NCBI GenBank assembly: GCA_963737625.1
Contig: CAVTTK010000003.1
Coordinates: forward strand, 241,044 to 305,043
Direction of reading: 5' to 3'
Length of the DNA stretch: 64,000 bases
Source: Bog-756 sp963737625
Lineage (GTDB): Bacteria > Actinomycetota > Acidimicrobiia > Acidimicrobiales > RAAP-2
Under the pieces are notes generated by a model. That model was not told the origin of the DNA. It saw nothing but the letters and a program-made list of their open reading frames with translations, and searched no databases. Position numbers and translations under genes: made by a program. Positions within the stretch are counted from its first letter, which is position 1. Each line of letters starts with the position of its first letter. Below, piece after piece: positions 60,114-64,000 of this stretch.

Positions 60114-62492
60114 CCCCAGTCAGCTGGCACCTCCGACGCGGTGCCATGATCGACGGGGGTCGGCGCCCCAGAAGCCGGCTGGGTCCGCCACAGCGACGAC
60201 GGCCACCAGTTGGCACGACCGAGGAGGACGGCGGTCGAAGGTACCAGGAGGGTGCGAACCACGAAGGTGTCCAACAGGACACCGAGGGCCAGACCGGCAC
60301 CGATCTGGCGGATCTGGCCCGAGGTCACCACGGCCAGGACGCCGAATGTTCCCGCCAGCACAAGACCGGCGGCGGTGATGGTGCCCCCGGTGGCCAGGAT
60401 GGCTCGGCGGACGGCCTCGCCAATCGGCCAGGTCTGTGACTCCTCGCGGATACGCCCAATGACCAGGATGTTGTAGTCCTCACCCAGGGCCATCACGAAG
60501 ACGAAGAGGAAGAAGGGCAGGGCGAAATTGACTCCTGGCTGGCCCCCGAGCACCTGGAAAATCAGGATGGCCAGACCGAGGGAGGCCAAGTAGGACAGGG
60601 CCACGCTGGCCACCAGGTAGAGCGGTGCCACCAGGCTCCGAAGCCCGAGGGCCAACAGAAGAGTCAGCAGCACGAGTACGACCGGCACGACGCGTAGGAC
60701 GTCTCGACCGGACACCGCGCTCGACGTCGGCAGCTCCCGCGGCCTCGCCGGTCACCCCGTAGCGGGTGGCTCCTGCCTCTGACGCCACATTGGCCACCAC
60801 GGAGCGGACGTGCGGGATGGCCTGCAGGGCGCGGGTGCTTCCGGCCGCGCCGGCCCGCAACGTGGTGGCAATGAGGACGGTGCGGCCGTCCCGGTCGATG
60901 TACTGAGCCGTCGACAGGAAGGCGGCATACGCGGAGGGTCGGACGGTGAGCTGGGCGGGCTCGACGGCCGGGAGGTCCTGGGGTGGGCCGAGCTCGGCCT
61001 CGAGCCGGGCCAGTTCCTCGGGATCCTGGAATGAGCCGTTGGGGTTCACCGATCCGACCACGGACCGAAAGATCCCGCTGTCATACAGCTGTCGTTCGGC
61101 CTCGGCCACCACAAGCGGGTCTGCCCACACCGAGAAGGGGAAGCGGAGCACGACGTCGGTCGGACTGTCGGAACTGATCCCGAAGTACCGGCTGAGGGCG
61201 GCCGCTCCCGCCGCCGAGTTGCTGCCCTTGATCGTCCCGCCGGGGTTGAACCCGGAGGGGGCGTAGGCCAACACCAACAAGGAGAGAGCACTGAAGACCG
61301 CCACCCCCGCCACCAGGGCGGTGACCGGTCGGCCGGTGACCCGGGCGGCGACTTTGCCCCAGGCGCCCGGTTGGGACCAGTGGGGACCGGACCGACTGGG
61401 CCAGAACGCCGCTTCGCCCACCAATGACAGGAGCGCCGGCAGGAGGGTCACCTCGACGGCCAAGACGATGAAGATGCCGAGGGCGAGACCCGGTCCGACG
61501 CCTCGGTACAGGCCGAACTGGGCGAAGACCAGGCTGGACAGCGCAACGATGACCGTGAGGGCCGAGAGGCCTACAGCTCCACCCACCCGCGACATCGCTT
61601 CCACGATGGCTGGTTCCCGGGCCATGCCGCGGCCCAGGTTCTCTCGGTAGCGGAACAGGATGAACAGGCCGTAATCGGTGCCCGCACCGAGGACCAGAGC
61701 CGTGAGTAGGAGTTCCAAAAGCGACGAGATCTGCACACCGAGATGGGTCGACTCGGCGATCAGGGGCTCTGCCAGCATGAGCGCCAGTCCGGCCGGGGCC
61801 AGGGCAACCAGCGGACCGAGGACAGCCCGGAAGGCCACAGCCAGCACCACCAGGATCAAGAGGACCGAGAGCAGCGCGGCATAGTCCTCGGTGTGGTTGG
61901 CGGCGTGCTGTTGGTCGACGAGAATCGGAAGGCTGCCGGTCAGATAGGTCTGGACGCCCGGTGGGGTCTCGGTGGCCATGAGGCTTCTAATGTCGGCAAC
62001 CGCCGCCGCGGCGGACGCCCCACCACCGGCAGTAGCCGCTGAGAACTGTACGACCACGGTGGCGGCCCGGCCGCTGCCCGACACCGCCCCGGAGGACAGG
62101 CTTGTGACCTGAGGAACGTGGCGGATCTCGTGCTCGAGGAGGGTCAGGGCCCGCTGGTCCCCGACATCGAGGCGCCCATTCTCGCGAACGGTGACCAGTA
62201 TTCCAGTCTGCACGCCCACGTGGATGAACGGTGAGGCCAGGGCGGCTGCTCGCAGACTCGGCGAGGCGGACGGCAGGAAGGTCTTATTGTCATTGTGGAC
62301 CACGTCACCCAGAGTCGGGAGAAACACCGCGGCCAGGATGGTGACAGCGAGCCACCCGCCGATCACCAGCCAACGGAAGCTGATAGCTCCCCGGGCGATG
62401 AGGGCGAAGAAGGTCGAGCCCGAGCGCGGGAGGCGTGGGTTGGTTCCTGCGGGGTCGACGGGCATGCCCGGTCGTGCGTCGGTCCCGTGCAT
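60089..62492 (-). pseudogene. MMPL/RND-family transporter with frameshift
   Basis: About 800 codons. The first part (62492 to near 60720) has the N-terminal helix (WLVIGGWLAVTILAAVFLPT), a large extracytoplasmic domain, a membrane block (LALMLAEPLIAESTHLGVQI then LLLTALVLGAGTDYGLFILF), and a second extracytoplasmic domain. The last membrane block (PVVLVLLTLLLALGLRSLVA to MALGEDYNILVIGRIREES) is in a different frame from 60715. Loss of two bases in a GCGCG run after GAGCGC explains the change. Exports lipids or hydrophobic compounds if intact. Confidence 0.86.
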
Positions 62493-63230
62493 ACGGAACC
62501 ACCCTAGGGGTCCCGTCCCTACCCGTCCGGTCGCCCTGGATGGCTAGCCGGGGCTGCTCGGAAAGCTTCGGGTTGGGTCCCACGCATGACCATGTATCCG
62601 ACGCCAACTTTGCTGCGCTATCGGCGCAAACCCTCCGGCAGGAGGCTCGCGGCGGTGAAGCGCTCAGGACCAATCGGAACCTCTGGCGATAGGGCATCGA
62701 CCAGCAGCGAACTTGGTACCCCCGGTTACCGGCGCCCCGTGGAGCCATCAGAGACGGGGATGCTGAGCACACGATGGCGACCGGTGGCTACGGCTCTCCC
62801 GAAGGGATACCGCTCTTCCCGCTCATCCGCTGGTCATTCTGTCGGTTCGCTCGGGGGAAACGATGGCCTTGGGCACCCTTCCCCAGGGAGCCATAAGAAA
62901 CCGGTTCTCAGCCTGGCAGGCAGAGATCCCCATGCTTAGCTCGTCCAGCTGACGTCACCGATTGGTCGGTCGATCGGAATTGGCCGGTAAAGTCGCGTCG
63001 ACTCTTAGTTTTTGGAAGATGGAGTTCGTATTTCGACGAGTATCCACGTCCAACGTTTGCCGCAGCCCTGCGTCCGTCCACCAGAAATGAAGGCCGTGAC
63101 GAGTATCCGAGCGAGCAAGAAGTCAACGCTCGGGGCGTACCATCTCCAATGGCCATCCTGTATGCCCCGACTGGTCAAGGACCGCTGCCCTGGACAACAT
63201 GACACCCGAACCCGACGCCCCAACGGAGCA
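62493..63230. other. Intergenic region, divergent gap
   Basis: 738 bp between the MMPL and SCO1-like genes. Apart from two palindrome copies (62906-62954) I see no supported gene. A 117-codon plus-strand frame at 62586-62939 is basic, proline/serine-rich and without homology, and I do not call it. Confidence 0.5.
62906..62954. repeat. Two CTCAGC-family palindromes, 28 bp apart
   Basis: 62906-62926 (TCTCAGCC, five bases, GGCAGAGA) and 62934-62954 (CTTAGCT, five bases, AGCTGAC). They are somewhat degenerate and mark the reappearance of the family after an absence of about 21 kb. Confidence 0.6.
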
Positions 63231-63245
63231 ATGAGGAACCGGCCG

Positions 63246-64000
63246 GTGACTATTCGACGAGCGATGGCAGCGGTAGCCATTTTGTGCGTCACCATTCTCG
63301 GGACGTGCTCGGCCGCTTCTGCGGCAACCGTTGTTCAACCGTCGGACTCCCAAGGGGCCACCTTCAACCGGGATGTTCCCTCCGCCATCAGTCATATTCC
63401 CCTTGTCAACCAGCACGGCCAGACCGTCAATCTGACTTCTTGGAAGGGTAAGACTGTTGTGTTGGTCCCGTTCCTCACCCTCTGTACAGACATCTGTCCT
63501 TTGACCACAGGGGACTTCTCCGTAGTCCAAAGATCACTGATTGCTGACAGGGCGTCGTCGAAGGTTCAGTTGGTGGAACTCTCGGTTGACTCAGGTCGTG
63601 ACTCTCCGGCCCGCCTCGCCGCCTACGCCAGGTTGACGGGGGCAAGCTGGCAACTTGTCACCGAAACCCCGACAAACCTAGCCACTATTGCCAAGTTCTT
63701 CGGGTTCAAGTACCAGACCGTTCCCGAGGGCAATCCCCCAGCCACGGATTGGTGGACGGGGAAGCCGCTGACCTATGCCATCAACCACTCCAACGGATAC
63801 GTCATTATCAACTCCAAGGGTGTCGAGAGGTTCGCCACGGATGCCGCCCCCAGTTACAAGGGGCCGCTCAATCCCACGATCGAGAAGTTCCTGTCTCCGA
63901 TCGGCCACCAAAACGAGGACCGTCCGGCCAATCCCAACTACACCCCGGAGACGATCCTTCAGGCCTTGGCCTGGACCATGCGGCGCCCTCTGGCTGGTCC
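63246..64000 (+). CDS. SCO1/SenC-family copper chaperone, 3' truncated
   Basis: The frame is open to the window end. N-terminal signal (MAAVAILCVTILGTCSAASA). The thioredoxin-like core has the copper-binding C-x3-C in TLCTDICPLTTGDF, preceded by VVLVPFL, and the third ligand histidine in YAINHSNGYVIINSKG. It delivers copper to cytochrome oxidase CuA. GTG 63246 with GAGGA upstream is preferred; ATG 63231 is an alternative. A respiratory cluster may follow outside the window. Confidence 0.9.
   Translation, partial: MTIRRAMAAVAILCVTILGTCSAASAATVVQPSDSQGATFNRDVPSAISHIPLVNQHGQTVNLTSWKGKTVVLVPFLTLCTDICPLTTGDFSVVQRSLIADRASSKVQLVELSVDSGRDSPARLAAYARLTGASWQLVTETPTNLATIAKFFGFKYQTVPEGNPPATDWWTGKPLTYAINHSNGYVIINSKGVERFATDAAPSYKGPLNPTIEKFLSPIGHQNEDRPANPNYTPETILQALAWTMRRPLAG

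Noticed and set aside
62586..62939. 117-codon plus-strand frame
   Set aside because: Low-complexity basic sequence with no ribosome site or homology; overlaps a palindrome copy.

Overview
The window looks like a chromosomal segment of a high-GC actinobacterium, probably an uncultured or little-studied lineage; a member of the Acidimicrobiia would fit, but that placement is inference. The support is indirect: two mycothiol-type maleylpyruvate-isomerase-fold proteins, a deazaflavin (F420)-type nitroreductase, DrrAB-like and MMPL transporters, many TetR, MarR, PadR and LuxR regulators, and frequent GTG starts. I see no rRNA, tRNA, CRISPR array, transposase, integrase or phage gene.

Layout. 1-14.4 kb is an accessory, detoxification-type region of small transcription units: a partial response regulator, a Baeyer-Villiger monooxygenase, SnoaL and ABM-fold proteins, an F420-type nitroreductase beside a TetR gene, small membrane proteins, a frameshifted SDR, a MarR unit and a DHFR-like protein. 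14.4-24.4 kb is a run of regulator-plus-effector modules: ArsR with SRPBCC, PadR with a DrrAB-type exporter, TetR with a SDR, TetR with an MFS exporter. Most carry a clear palindromic operator in front of the regulated gene. 25-42 kb holds a solitary FtsX-type permease, a secreted GH78 alpha-L-rhamnosidase, a flavodoxin-like protein, DUF899, a UBP zinc finger, DNA polymerase IV, pirin, a frameshifted PPOX-type flavoprotein, an RCK potassium channel and a thioesterase.

42-52 kb is a tightly packed minus-strand block for molybdenum: ModABC molybdate import, an HTH-TOBE regulator, MoaC, MoaD, MoaA, MoeA, MoaE and MogA, followed on the same strand by a methyltransferase, a membrane protein and a fused cytochrome-b/sulfite-oxidase-fold molybdoenzyme. 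52-56 kb is a sugar-transfer cluster (membrane glycosyltransferase-like protein, DUF2064, GT2, NAD-dependent epimerase). After it come a purine nucleoside phosphorylase and a second molybdoenzyme encoded as a separate catalytic subunit and cytochrome b. The window closes with a PQQ-like beta-propeller protein, a frameshifted MMPL transporter and a truncated SCO1/SenC copper chaperone.

The most unusual signal is a dispersed family of about 21-bp interrupted palindromes (CTCAGCY, five variable bases, RGCTGAG). About 30 copies or variants lie between 5 and 42 kb and again near 62.9 kb. Nearly all are intergenic, often in groups of two or three about 28-35 bp apart, and they occupy the long gaps between convergent genes. 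They are absent from the compact molybdenum block. Three genes (SDR, PPOX, MMPL) are each split by a single short frameshift at a mini-repeat, which could reflect sequencing error or real decay.
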